A stretch of 64,000 nt of DNA, from assembly GCA_023663185.1 (NCBI GenBank), contig JAMPHY010000011.1, forward strand, positions 1 through 64,000, in the 5' to 3' direction. How positions within the stretch are numbered: the stretch's first letter is position 1; each line of letters opens with the position of its first letter. The translations under genes and the position numbers were made by a program. The stretch comes from Clostridiales bacterium (GTDB taxonomy: Bacteria; Bacillota; Clostridia; Lachnospirales; Lachnospiraceae). Under the pieces are notes generated by a model. The model did not search any database and had not been told where the DNA came from. It saw nothing but the letters and a program-made list of their open reading frames with translations. This document shows positions 41,906 through 51,026 of this stretch, one piece after another.

Positions 41906-43294
41906 ATGGTAATTTATATGATGGCAGGAAGAATGCCGGAATTGCAATATCTGAATCAGCATTTCGACAAAGATGGCAGTCAGATTCTGGTTGTATATGG
42001 ACAAAAGCATATTGGAAAGACCACACTATCCCGTGAGTTTGCAGACGACAAGCCGTGCTTTTATTATCTTGCCAAGCCTTGCTCGGAACGGGAACAGCGG
42101 TATCAGATGGCTTTGCAGCTAAAGAAGGAAAGAAAAGACAATAAAGCGGCAATAGAGGACTTTCCAGACTTTCAGAATATTTTTGAAGTAATATGCAGCG
42201 ATGAAGTCAGTAAAAAAGTAATTATTATAGATGAATTTCAGAATATTGTCAGGTCAAGCGACAGCTTTATGACAGAACTTGTCCGCTTTGCGCAGCTTAA
42301 GGAGGAAAAACGGGGAGTTACGATACTCTTATGCAGTTCGGCTATCGGCTGGGTTGAGAACAGTATGCCGGAAAAGCTTGGCGATACTGTATCTAAGATA
42401 ACGGGGAAGTTAAAGCTTAAAGAACTGCCTTTTACGGATATTGTCAATCGTTTTCCAAATTTTAGAATTGAAGAATGCGTGGAGGCATATGCTATATTGG
42501 GCGGGATTCCGGGGCTGTGGAACCAGTTCGACGATAAGCTTACGATACAGCAGAATATCTGCCGCCATATATTGAACCCCGACAGCTTTCTTTTTGAAGA
42601 GGGCGAGCGCATTGTTGCAGACCAGCTTAGAGAGACAAGCGTATATAATACGATATTGGCGGCGATAGCATCAGGCAGGCATAAGCTTAACGACATATAT
42701 ACGCATACGGAATTTTCGCGTGCCAAAATCAGCGTATACCTAAAGAATTTAATCGAATTGGAGCTGGTGGAAAAGGTATTTTCCTATGAAACGGCGGGTA
42801 AGGAGAATACGCAGAAGGGTATTTATAAGATAGCTAATCCGTTTGTTGATTTCTATTTTACCTACTTATATCCGTATATGAGCGCGCTGAATACTATATC
42901 TGTGGGAGAGTACTATAATGAATATATCTATCCTAAGTTCAAACGCTATGTCTCCGGCTATTTTAAACGCGCCTGCCGCCAGCATCTTGAACGCTTGAAT
43001 GCACGCGGGAAGCTGCCGTTTAGATTTAGCGAATGCGGCGAATGGATTGGAAAAGAAGGTACGATTGACGTAATCGCGCAGAATGAGGCGAAGGATACGT
43101 TGATAGCGCTGTGTAATTGGGAAAAACCGATGATGACCTATGAAGATTACAGGTGGGTTATGGATTGCGCAAGACAGGCAAAAATTGATGTGGATTATAT
43201 CTATCTGTATACTGCGTCGGGCTTTGATGAGAAGCTTAATCTGGAAGCTAAGGTAAAGCCCGGACTTAAATTAGTGCAGATTACGGATATTTAA
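41906..43294 (+). CDS. Archaeal-type AAA ATPase with DUF234-like C-terminus
   Basis: 462 residues. Walker A is YGQKHIGKTTL and Walker B is VIIIDEFQNIV. LPFTDIVNRFPNF and YAILGGIPGLWNQF are characteristic of the archaeal ATPase (MNS-type STAND/AAA) family. The C-terminal half has a winged-helix-like part (HKLNDIYTHTEFSRAKISVYLKNLIELELVEKV) and a nuclease-like DUF234 region (IDVIAQNEAKDTLIALCNWEK). Members are widespread orphans of uncertain role, perhaps in conflict or mobile-element biology. The start is uncertain: none of the ATGs at 41906, 41918 and 41921 has ideal spacing from GGAAAGG. Confidence 0.85.
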   Translation: MVIYMMAGRMPELQYLNQHFDKDGSQILVVYGQKHIGKTTLSREFADDKPCFYYLAKPCSEREQRYQMALQLKKERKDNKAAIEDFPDFQNIFEVICSDEVSKKVIIIDEFQNIVRSSDSFMTELVRFAQLKEEKRGVTILLCSSAIGWVENSMPEKLGDTVSKITGKLKLKELPFTDIVNRFPNFRIEECVEAYAILGGIPGLWNQFDDKLTIQQNICRHILNPDSFLFEEGERIVADQLRETSVYNTILAAIASGRHKLNDIYTHTEFSRAKISVYLKNLIELELVEKVFSYETAGKENTQKGIYKIANPFVDFYFTYLYPYMSALNTISVGEYYNEYIYPKFKRYVSGYFKRACRQHLERLNARGKLPFRFSECGEWIGKEGTIDVIAQNEAKDTLIALCNWEKPMMTYEDYRWVMDCARQAKIDVDYIYLYTASGFDEKLNLEAKVKPGLKLVQITDI

Positions 43295-43307
43295 TATACG
43301 AGGAAAT

Positions 43308-45353
43308 ATGGGAAAAAATTTATTTATTGCAGAAAAGCCCAGCGTTGCAAAAGAATTTGCTAAGGCTTTAAAATACCATATGAATAATAAAGACGGCTAT
43401 ATGGAGTCGGACGAGGCGCTTGTGACATGGTGCGTAGGACATCTTGTTACGATGAGCTATCCGGAGAGCTATGACGAAAAGTATAGGAGATGGTCTTTAG
43501 ATACCATTCCCTTCATACCCGAAGAGTTCAAGTATGAAGTAATAGATAACGTCAAGAAGCAGTTTCAGATTGTCAGCGGACTGCTGAACCGCAAGGATGT
43601 GGATACAATCTACGTCTGCACTGACTCAGGGCGTGAAGGCGAGTACATATACAGACTGGTGGAACAGCAGGCGCATGTATCGGGCAAGACAAGGAAAAGA
43701 GTGTGGATAGATTCACAGACAGAGGAAGAGATTTTACGCGGAATACGAGAGGCAAAAGACCTTTCGGCATATGATAACTTAAGCGACGCCGCTTATCTCA
43801 GGGCGAAAGAGGACTATCTTATGGGAATTAACTTTTCCAGAGTGCTTACGCTTAAATACAGCTATCCTGTGAAGAATTATCTAAAAGTTGACAAGGCTGT
43901 CATATCGGTAGGCAGAGTTATGACCTGTGTACTAGGTATTGTGGTAAATAGAGAACGTGAAATCAGGGATTTTGTCAAAACGCCTTTTTATCGCGTTATT
44001 GCCGGAATAAACATAAAAGGTAAAGAGTGTGAATGCGAATGGAAAGCGGTAGAAGGCTCGAAATATTTTGAGTCGCCCTTGCTTTATAAAGACAACGGCT
44101 TTCTTGAGAGGAAATCAGCCGAAGAGTTGATTAATTTTCTTGAAGAAGAACCGGTATCCGCGCCGGTCTTAGAGAGTATGGAGAAGAAGAACGAGGTAAA
44201 AAATCCGCCGCTTCTTTATAATCTTGCGGAATTACAGAACGACTGCTCTAAATTTTTTAAGATAAGTCCCGATGAGACGCTTAAGATTGCGCAGGAGCTG
44301 TATGAGAAAAAACTTACCACCTATCCACGTACTGACGCAAGAGTGCTATCGTCGTCGGTGGCGAAGGAGATAAATAAGAACATAAGCGGCCTGCGGCAGT
44401 ATGAAATATGTAAGAGCGCCGCAGAAGAAATACTTACATCGGGCAGCTATAAGAATATCGCCAAGACAAGATATGTGAACGATAAGCAGATTACCGACCA
44501 CTATGCGATAATACCCACGGGACAGGGCTTTGGCAGTTTAAGAAGCTTGAATCCTACCGCGGCAAAAGTATACGAGTGCATTGTCCGAAGGTTTTTAAGC
44601 ATTTTTTATCCGCCGGCTGTGTATAAGAAGATTTCATTAAAGATAAATATAAAGAGCGAGCGGTTTTTCTCGAATTTTAAGGTGTTGTCTGACGAAGGTT
44701 ATCTTAAAGTGACGCAGTATTCTTTTTTTAAGAAAAAAGCTCAAGACCGGACTGATATAAGCGGAAAGACCGAAGAAAGCAATAAAACCGAGGGAGAAGA
44801 TACACAGGAAGATGAAACCTACGACGCTTCATTCGTAGAAGCAATAAGCGGCTTAAAAAAAGGCGAGACGCTCGACTTAAAGGCGTATTCGATTAAAGAA
44901 GGCGAGACTTCCCCGCCGAAACGCTATAATTCCGGAACCATGATTCTGACGATGGAAAACGCCGGACAGTTCATAGAGGACGATGAACTCCGCGCGCAGA
45001 TTAAAGGAAGCGGCATAGGCACTTCGGCGACGAGGGCGGAAATACTGAAAAAACTTGTAAATATCAAGTATCTTGCTTTAAATAAAAAGACACAGATAAT
45101 CACACCAACGCTGCTTGGCGAAATGATATACGAGGTGGTATCCGCCTCTATCAGACCGCTATTAGATCCCAGACTTACGGCAAGCTGGGAGAAGGGACTA
45201 AGCATGGTAGCGGAAGGTTCTATTACGGCGGACGAGTACATGGTAAAACTGGACGATTTCGTGACAAGGCGGACTAATCTGGTGAAGCAGACTAATAATC
45301 AGGGCGCGTTAAACGAAAGATTCAGGTACGCTTCACAATTTTATAAGAAATAA
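43308..45353 (+). CDS. topB: Type IA topoisomerase, topoisomerase III-like
   Basis: 681 residues. The TOPRIM domain starts NLFIAEKPSVAKEFAKAL and has the metal motif TDSGREGEYIYR. The catalytic tyrosine is in TTYPRTDARVL (about 343). The C-terminus lacks zinc-finger cysteines and ends after QFYKK, as in bacterial Topo III and plasmid-type TopB. It relaxes or decatenates DNA by single-strand passage. GAGGAAAT precedes the ATG; the gap to the ATPase gene is 13 bases, so they are probably co-transcribed. This could be an accessory rather than the main Topo III. Confidence 0.92.
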   Translation: MGKNLFIAEKPSVAKEFAKALKYHMNNKDGYMESDEALVTWCVGHLVTMSYPESYDEKYRRWSLDTIPFIPEEFKYEVIDNVKKQFQIVSGLLNRKDVDTIYVCTDSGREGEYIYRLVEQQAHVSGKTRKRVWIDSQTEEEILRGIREAKDLSAYDNLSDAAYLRAKEDYLMGINFSRVLTLKYSYPVKNYLKVDKAVISVGRVMTCVLGIVVNREREIRDFVKTPFYRVIAGINIKGKECECEWKAVEGSKYFESPLLYKDNGFLERKSAEELINFLEEEPVSAPVLESMEKKNEVKNPPLLYNLAELQNDCSKFFKISPDETLKIAQELYEKKLTTYPRTDARVLSSSVAKEINKNISGLRQYEICKSAAEEILTSGSYKNIAKTRYVNDKQITDHYAIIPTGQGFGSLRSLNPTAAKVYECIVRRFLSIFYPPAVYKKISLKINIKSERFFSNFKVLSDEGYLKVTQYSFFKKKAQDRTDISGKTEESNKTEGEDTQEDETYDASFVEAISGLKKGETLDLKAYSIKEGETSPPKRYNSGTMILTMENAGQFIEDDELRAQIKGSGIGTSATRAEILKKLVNIKYLALNKKTQIITPTLLGEMIYEVVSASIRPLLDPRLTASWEKGLSMVAEGSITADEYMVKLDDFVTRRTNLVKQTNNQGALNERFRYASQFYKK

Positions 45354-45385
45354 AAATAAAATCGAAAGGAAATGTCAAAAAAAAG

Positions 45386-46066
45386 ATGTCAAATGGGTTA
45401 AAAGATGTTACAATAAAAGAGCTATATACATTAGATGAGACTATTGCTGCTAAAATATTCGACGATGTGAGCTATCCGTGGGAGGTATTACCGAAAATAA
45501 GTGATTTTATTATAAGTCTTGGAAATACCCTTCCCGCAGACAAATATGAAAAGAAAGGCGAGAATGTCTGGGTGGCAAAATCTGCCAAAGTATATCCATC
45601 GGCGTACATAGGCGGTCCGGCTATCATCGACGAAGACGCAGAGATAAGGCATTGCGCTTTTATCAGAGGCAACGCCATAGTCGGAAAAGGCGCGGTAGTA
45701 GGCAACTCTACGGAACTTAAAAACGTGATTTTATTTAATAAAGTACAGGTTCCGCATTATAACTACGTCGGAGACAGTATTCTCGGCTTTAAGGCGCATA
45801 TGGGAGCGGGCTCTATTACTTCTAATGTCAAAAGCGATAAGACGTTAGTTATCGTCAGAATAGGCAGCGAATCCTGCGAGACGGGACTTAAGAAGTTTGG
45901 CGCGATGCTGGGCGACAATGTGGAGGTCGGTTGTAATTCCGTTTTAAATCCCGGCACGATTATAGGGCGCGGCACGAATATTTATCCTACTTCTATGGTC
46001 AGGGGATTTATACCGGCAGGAAGTATCTACAAAAAACAAGGTGAGATTGCAGAAAAAAGACAGTAA
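45386..46066 (+). CDS. Left-handed beta-helix (hexapeptide) sugar-phosphate acyl/nucleotidyl-type protein
   Basis: 226 residues. A short helical N-terminus (about 1-60) leads to hexapeptide repeats of the LpxA/GlmU type: VWVAKSAKVYPSAYIGGPAIIDEDAEIRHCAFIRGNAIVGKGAVVGNSTELKN and NVEVGCNSVLNPGTIIGRGTNIYPTSMVRG. It resembles the C-terminal half of GlmU/UDP-GlcNAc pyrophosphorylase-related proteins, without the uridylyltransferase domain. It probably acts in cell-envelope sugar metabolism; substrate unproven. AAGGAAATG lies upstream. Directly followed, 15 bases on, by the PAS/GGDEF gene. Confidence 0.75.
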   Translation: MSNGLKDVTIKELYTLDETIAAKIFDDVSYPWEVLPKISDFIISLGNTLPADKYEKKGENVWVAKSAKVYPSAYIGGPAIIDEDAEIRHCAFIRGNAIVGKGAVVGNSTELKNVILFNKVQVPHYNYVGDSILGFKAHMGAGSITSNVKSDKTLVIVRIGSESCETGLKKFGAMLGDNVEVGCNSVLNPGTIIGRGTNIYPTSMVRGFIPAGSIYKKQGEIAEKRQ

Positions 46067-46081
46067 TGGGGATGAAAAGAT

Positions 46082-48298
46082 ATGGCATTTGATATTAATT
46101 TAGAAGAATTTAATTCCATGATTAATAACATTATTGCTGGAATATGCTTTTTCGAGTATGAGGACGGTAAGCTTAATCCGATTTTTTGTAATGACGGTTT
46201 TTTCCGAATGCTTGGATATTCCAAGACCGTAGGCATGGGATATCTAAAGGAAGCGCAAAGAAGCATTGTCCAAGAAGATATGCCGATATATGAGCAGGGA
46301 ATTAAGGATATCCTTAAAGACGACGGCTCGGTAGAGGTAGAGCTGCGTACTGTAACTGCAAGCGGAAATATGAGATGGCTGCAGATAAGGGGGAATCTTT
46401 ACGCCAGACAGGGCTCTAAATACATAATCGTCACCATCATTCAGGATATAACTGAGAAGAAAAACATTGAAGAAGAACTTAAGCAGCAAGCTGAGCGGCT
46501 TCATATACTGCTTGAGGCTGAAGGCGAGAAAATCATAGATTACAATGCCAAGACCGATGTTTTTGTTATTAAAGAGTCGGAAGAATATATGTCAAGCGGC
46601 GATATCATAATTAACAGATATTGGCAGAAATTTGATGTTTCGGATATTCATGAGGAAGATATTGAAAGTTATAAGACAGTGTTCAGCGGAATGCTGAAAT
46701 CTCCTAAACACGATACGATTGAACTCCGTACTAAAAAATTTGACGGCGAATACAGATGGTATCAGCTTAACCTCACATCGCTTTTAGGAACAGAGGGTTA
46801 TGTAACGCGAATTGTGGGAAGAATGATAGATATTAACGATAAGAAGCTGCATGAACTCGATATTGAGCTCAAGGAGCAGAAAGACGCGTTGACAGGTCTT
46901 TATCCTATGGACGTTACAAAGATGCTTATTCAGAATGCCCTGTTTGAAGATACTGACGGAGACGTGCTGAATGCGCTTATGCTTGTTGACTTAGATGATT
47001 TTGCTTCTATAAGTGCCAAGATTGGTCATTCATATGCCAATAGGATACTTGAAGAAGCGGGCAGCTATTTGAGGAAAGTATTTAAAGGCTCAGATATCGT
47101 CGGCAGGGGCGAACACGACAGATTTATAATATATATCAGGAATTTTTACAGTTTTACCGAGCTGGAATATATGGCAGCCGATATTATTAAAAATATTGAT
47201 TACAGACCGGCAAATGTGCAGGAAGATATCCATATTACATGCAGTATAGGAATGGCTGTATATCCGTACCACGGCACCAACTTAGACGAGCTTATGGGTA
47301 AGGCGGTTAGAGCGTTAGCGAGGGCTAAGGCAAACGGTAAGTATATGTACCGTATTTATGACGCTGCCGTGACTTTGGCGTACCATTTGACTAGAAAGAG
47401 CGAAGATAAGGCATATAATCCGGAAAAAGGCATGAAGCTCAATAAGGGTACGGAAGAATTGATAATGAGGATTTTGCTTGACGATAAGATGTTAGAAGCG
47501 GCGCTGACATATGCGATTGAGATTATCACAGTCAGATATAAGTTCCATCGGGCGTATATATGTGGAAATGAAAAAGGCAGCCTGCCGATTTCTGATGAAG
47601 TCAGGTTTGCGGTGCGCGGATATGAGATGGGCAATGAGAGCGTCGAACACCGCGAATTGCGCAGGGTTGTTTATGAAGTTTTATACGAATCCTATAAAAA
47701 CTGCAGCATTATCCATGAGTACGACTTAGGCGCTGATGAGATGCGTTATTATTTCCAGTCGGAAGGAATTAAGAGCCTGCTTTATTATCCGATTACTTCT
47801 AAGGGTGAGTTTCAGGGGGCGATTGTATTCGAGAACCGTATTGAAGCTCAGCTTGAATTTGACGATAACTTAATGGAAGAATTGCGCTCGTTATTCAGGG
47901 TTATAGAAGCGCATATACTCCAAATCGGACTTATGGACAGACTTGGAGACTTCACTACGCAGATTGAAATGCTGGACAATCTGGACAGCTTCGTATATAT
48001 CGTAAATACGGACACGCACGAACTCAGCTTTATTAATAAAAAGATTCTAATGCAGTCTCCGGAAGTAAAAATCGGCGATATATGTTATAAGGCTATTCAG
48101 CATAGGGATACGCCCTGCGAGAACTGCATTTTTAACAACCTGAATAAAAATGATGCGCATGATAGGCGCACCGAAGAACTCTTCAATTATTCTCTGCGCT
48201 GCTGGTGCAGGTGCAGCGCAAGCTGGTTGGAAAATAAAGAGGAAAATACGCTGGGCATGCTGAATTGTATTGATATATCTGAGTATTTTATTGGATAA
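46082..48298 (+). CDS. PAS-GGDEF-GAF-like signalling protein with degenerate GGDEF
   Basis: 738 residues, soluble. Two PAS-like domains (about 1-130 and 150-265), then a GGDEF-type domain (about 270-435) starting DALTGLYPMDVTKML with signature GRGEHDRFI in place of GGDEF. A GAF-like region follows (about 455-640). The terminal part has CYKAIQHRDTPCENC, the Cys motif common in PAS modules of Lachnospiraceae signalling proteins, which could bind metal or a cluster. The degenerate GGDEF suggests a GTP or c-di-GMP sensing rather than synthesising role. GGGGATGAAAAG precedes the ATG. Ends 16 bases before the sortase gene. Confidence 0.85.
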   Translation: MAFDINLEEFNSMINNIIAGICFFEYEDGKLNPIFCNDGFFRMLGYSKTVGMGYLKEAQRSIVQEDMPIYEQGIKDILKDDGSVEVELRTVTASGNMRWLQIRGNLYARQGSKYIIVTIIQDITEKKNIEEELKQQAERLHILLEAEGEKIIDYNAKTDVFVIKESEEYMSSGDIIINRYWQKFDVSDIHEEDIESYKTVFSGMLKSPKHDTIELRTKKFDGEYRWYQLNLTSLLGTEGYVTRIVGRMIDINDKKLHELDIELKEQKDALTGLYPMDVTKMLIQNALFEDTDGDVLNALMLVDLDDFASISAKIGHSYANRILEEAGSYLRKVFKGSDIVGRGEHDRFIIYIRNFYSFTELEYMAADIIKNIDYRPANVQEDIHITCSIGMAVYPYHGTNLDELMGKAVRALARAKANGKYMYRIYDAAVTLAYHLTRKSEDKAYNPEKGMKLNKGTEELIMRILLDDKMLEAALTYAIEIITVRYKFHRAYICGNEKGSLPISDEVRFAVRGYEMGNESVEHRELRRVVYEVLYESYKNCSIIHEYDLGADEMRYYFQSEGIKSLLYYPITSKGEFQGAIVFENRIEAQLEFDDNLMEELRSLFRVIEAHILQIGLMDRLGDFTTQIEMLDNLDSFVYIVNTDTHELSFINKKILMQSPEVKIGDICYKAIQHRDTPCENCIFNNLNKNDAHDRRTEELFNYSLRCWCRCSASWLENKEENTLGMLNCIDISEYFIG

Positions 48299-48314
48299 AG
48301 GAGTTGTTCTTACT

Positions 48315-49526
48315 ATGGCTGACTATAGCGTTGCAGGCAGACAGTTTCGTACTAAGGCGGATTATGATGCAGCACTTAAGGATAAGGCACAGATAGAAGC
48401 AATTAAAGCCAAAGTAAATATGCAGCAGCCGGGAGAAGTGATTACACTCTCAAAGGATTTGGCGGCAGGTAAATACCAGATGAAGACTTTGGTAGGAAAG
48501 GATTTCATCGAAGAGATAGACGAACTGGCTGAGAAATATGAGAAACAAGGCTATACCAAAGACAGTAAAATAAAACTTTCGGGTAGGAGTAAATCTTCCG
48601 GTAAAAATAAACAGACGGCTAAAAGCGGCGCAGGCAACAAGAACAAGCAGACAGGCGGAAGCGCTGCAAAGAGTAGCAATAAGCGTACGCTCGACGATTA
48701 TGATGAGCATATGCAGAAGGAAATAAAAGCCGTTCTTAAGAAGAACGAGCAAAGGAGAAAGCTGATTGTGGTTCTTTGCAGCGTAGTAGCGATAGCGTGC
48801 TTCGGTTACTACGGTGTGTACTATTATAATGCCGAAAAAGCGGAAGCGGAATATAATGAGCTTAACGACCTTAAAGGCAGTACGGCGTTGTCTTACGGAA
48901 CGCCCGGCGTTACGATACACTACACGAAAGATGAAGAGATAGAGCTGGAAGTTCTGGAGGAATACGCTACCCTGTATAATAAGAACAAGAGGCTGATAGG
49001 CTGGATTCAGATTGAAGATACCAATATCGATTATCCGGTTATGCAGACCACCAATAATGAATACTACCTCGACCATGATTATAATCAGGAGAAGGACAGG
49101 AACGGCAGTATTTTCATGGATAAGGACTGCGATATTGTACACAGAAGCACGAATCTTATTATTTACGGACATAATATGAAATCCGGTAAAATGTTCGGCA
49201 CGCTGGGAAAGTACAGCAGTAAGAGTTTCTATGAAGAACATCCCACCTTCCGCTTTGACACGATTTATGAGAAGGGAACCTATCAGGTTATGTATGCGTT
49301 CCGTTCCCATATTTACAATGAAGACGAAATTGTTTTTAAATATTATCAGTTCATAGATGCTGTTTCTGAGCAGGAATTTAATTCCAATCTTCAGGAGATG
49401 GCTGAGTTATCAATATATGATACCGGCGTGACGGCAAGCTACGGCGACGAACTGCTGACACTGTCTACCTGCGACAATTCGGAAGAAGACGGGCGTTTCG
49501 TGGTGGTTGCGAAGAGGATTGAGTGA
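48315..49526 (+). CDS. Class B sortase with a long cytoplasmic N-terminal domain
   Basis: 403 residues. The catalytic domain (about 215-403) has NLIIYGHNM (His), LLTLSTCDNS (Cys at about 386) and DGRFVVVAKR (Arg at about 394). Unlike the usual class B layout, about 148 residues precede the single membrane helix (about 149-171). They comprise a compact domain starting MADYSVAGRQFRTKADYDAAL (about 1-80) and a Lys/Ser/Gly/Gln-rich linker (about 88-125). AAAGGAG lies about 11 bases before the ATG. It probably anchors the two LRR proteins downstream, whose signals are TPKTG and SPNTG; SrtB of Clostridioides is known to accept (S/P)PXTG. Confidence 0.88.
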   Translation: MADYSVAGRQFRTKADYDAALKDKAQIEAIKAKVNMQQPGEVITLSKDLAAGKYQMKTLVGKDFIEEIDELAEKYEKQGYTKDSKIKLSGRSKSSGKNKQTAKSGAGNKNKQTGGSAAKSSNKRTLDDYDEHMQKEIKAVLKKNEQRRKLIVVLCSVVAIACFGYYGVYYYNAEKAEAEYNELNDLKGSTALSYGTPGVTIHYTKDEEIELEVLEEYATLYNKNKRLIGWIQIEDTNIDYPVMQTTNNEYYLDHDYNQEKDRNGSIFMDKDCDIVHRSTNLIIYGHNMKSGKMFGTLGKYSSKSFYEEHPTFRFDTIYEKGTYQVMYAFRSHIYNEDEIVFKYYQFIDAVSEQEFNSNLQEMAELSIYDTGVTASYGDELLTLSTCDNSEEDGRFVVVAKRIE

Positions 49527-49834
49527 AATAAAAGGTGTTTTCTTATAAAAAGTACTTGCACTATTCCATATTATATGATATTATGTACGAAATAAAACAA
49601 ATCTTGACTCTTATACATGATAACTGTGATATATGCTTGTATCACAACATATTAACATTTGCGGTTACATGATTCCGGCAGTTCTGCCAGAGATTCAATT
49701 TTGTTTGGTGGGATTGTTGTAAAATTAAAAGAGAAAAGTAGTGGAATTTACTTTTGTACATAGCTGCATGTTTTCATTTTTTATCTTATGACATATTCCC
49801 ACAAAAATATTAGGGAGGAATAAGGTACGAGGAT
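49527..49834. other. 308-base intergenic region with candidate promoters
   Basis: AT-rich. It holds a candidate promoter (CTTGACT, then TGATAT 17 bases later, near 49603-49632), TTGCAC with a TATGAT-like -10 near 49557-49580, and a short GGCAG/CTGCC inverted repeat around 49678. No gene was found. AGGGAGGAATAAGG near 49813 is the ribosome site region of the next gene. Confidence 0.4.
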
Positions 49835-50728
49835 ATGAAAACAAGGAATGATGGAAACACAAAAAACACAGAAGCCGCGCAAGTTATAAAGCGGGAAGGA
49901 AATGGACTATTAAAAACTTATGAAGAAAGAAGAAAGCAGGCGGAAGAGTTTAATTTAACAAGCGACTTATTCGCAGGAAAGGTATTTGAGGACAAGGAAG
50001 CATGTCAGGAACTGTGTAGAATACTGCTGCAGGATAATAAAATCGTCATTAAAGACGTAAAGACCAAATATGCTATCCGCAACCTAGAAAACCATTCGGT
50101 AGAGTTGGACATTTTCGCAGAGGACATAAGCGGAAAACTTATCAATGTCGAGATACAGATGTATGAAGAAAAGTCGCCGTTTAGGAGAGTACGCTATTAT
50201 CTATCAAGCATAGACATGAGTATACTGGAAAAAGGAAAGCCATACAATGAATTGCCTGACGTGACGCTGGTATACATATCTAAAGGAGATTTTATAGGTG
50301 CTGAAAGAGGACGTTACAAACCGCCCAGAAAAGCAGACGAACAGGACATCACAATGTCGCTTGACAATGGGTTACATGAGATATATTTTAATTTAGAATA
50401 CTACACGGACGATGCAAGGGTAAATGAGCTGCTTGAATATTTCAAGGACTCGAAACCGGACTACATAACAGAGAATTTTCCGAGGATAGTGGAGCGTGTA
50501 AAATATTTCAAAGTACAGAAGGAAGGGGTAAATATTATGTGTGAAATAGCTGACAGAATTAGAAGAGAAGGGAAACAGGAAGGAATAAAGGAAGGAATTA
50601 GAGCGAGCATTATAAATTCCCTAAAGAACCTGATAAAAAACGCAAACATGACACTAGAACAGGCGATGACGGTACTTGAAATTCCAGAAAATGACAAACA
50701 GATGTATGTTATGGAACTGAAACAGTAG
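49835..50728 (+). CDS. Rpn-family PD-(D/E)XK recombination-promoting nuclease/putative transposase
   Basis: 297 residues. Recognised by TSDLFAGKVFEDKEACQELCRILLQ, VELDIFAEDISGKLINVEIQMYEEKSPFRRVRYYLSSID (core with LDI and the VEIQ catalytic pair) and LPDVTLVYISKGDF, then a C-terminal helical tail (REGKQEGIKEGI). These Rpn/PDDEXK_2 proteins nick or cut DNA and have been linked to RecA-independent recombination; they often occur in many copies per genome. It has its own leader and lies between the sortase and its probable substrates. No inverted repeats typical of a mobile element were seen around it. Confidence 0.85.
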   Translation: MKTRNDGNTKNTEAAQVIKREGNGLLKTYEERRKQAEEFNLTSDLFAGKVFEDKEACQELCRILLQDNKIVIKDVKTKYAIRNLENHSVELDIFAEDISGKLINVEIQMYEEKSPFRRVRYYLSSIDMSILEKGKPYNELPDVTLVYISKGDFIGAERGRYKPPRKADEQDITMSLDNGLHEIYFNLEYYTDDARVNELLEYFKDSKPDYITENFPRIVERVKYFKVQKEGVNIMCEIADRIRREGKQEGIKEGIRASIINSLKNLIKNANMTLEQAMTVLEIPENDKQMYVMELKQ

Positions 50729-50900
50729 AAGAAAGCACTCATGGACGTCGTAGAGAGAAATAAACTTTACAATTAATACGGGATTGTATAATTGGGGTGG
50801 ATTTTCAATAAAAACCTCTTGCATAAATTTTTAAATATAGTAAAATGAATTGTGTATAAAAAGCTAAATAATTAATTGAAAAATGCCGATATAAAAGATA

Positions 50901-50949
50901 ATAACCATGCTTCTGCTTAAATATATATGAGTAGGGCTATAATGGTTAT
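50901..50949 (+). other. Stem-loop in the leader of the LRR surface gene
   Basis: ATAACCAT (50901-50908) pairs with ATGGTTAT (50942-50949); an inner CTGCTT/GAGTAG stem sits across an internal loop. It lies 78 bases before the start codon. No U run follows, so it is a leader structure rather than a terminator. No gene was found in the 298-base gap. Confidence 0.4.
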
Positions 50950-51026
50950 GTTTCTGTGTTTTAAAATTAATTAGAATAATAAAGCAATAGGATAAATATG
51001 TATTATTTGCAAAAGGAGAGATTGAT

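Noticed and set aside
49835-50728. Insertion sequence carrying the Rpn-type protein
   Set aside because: No terminal inverted repeats or target duplications recognised; Rpn proteins are usually resident, non-mobile genes.
50741-51026. c-di-GMP riboswitch in front of the LRR surface gene
   Set aside because: The stem-loop lacks the conserved GEMM-I/II words; only a simple bulged hairpin is present.
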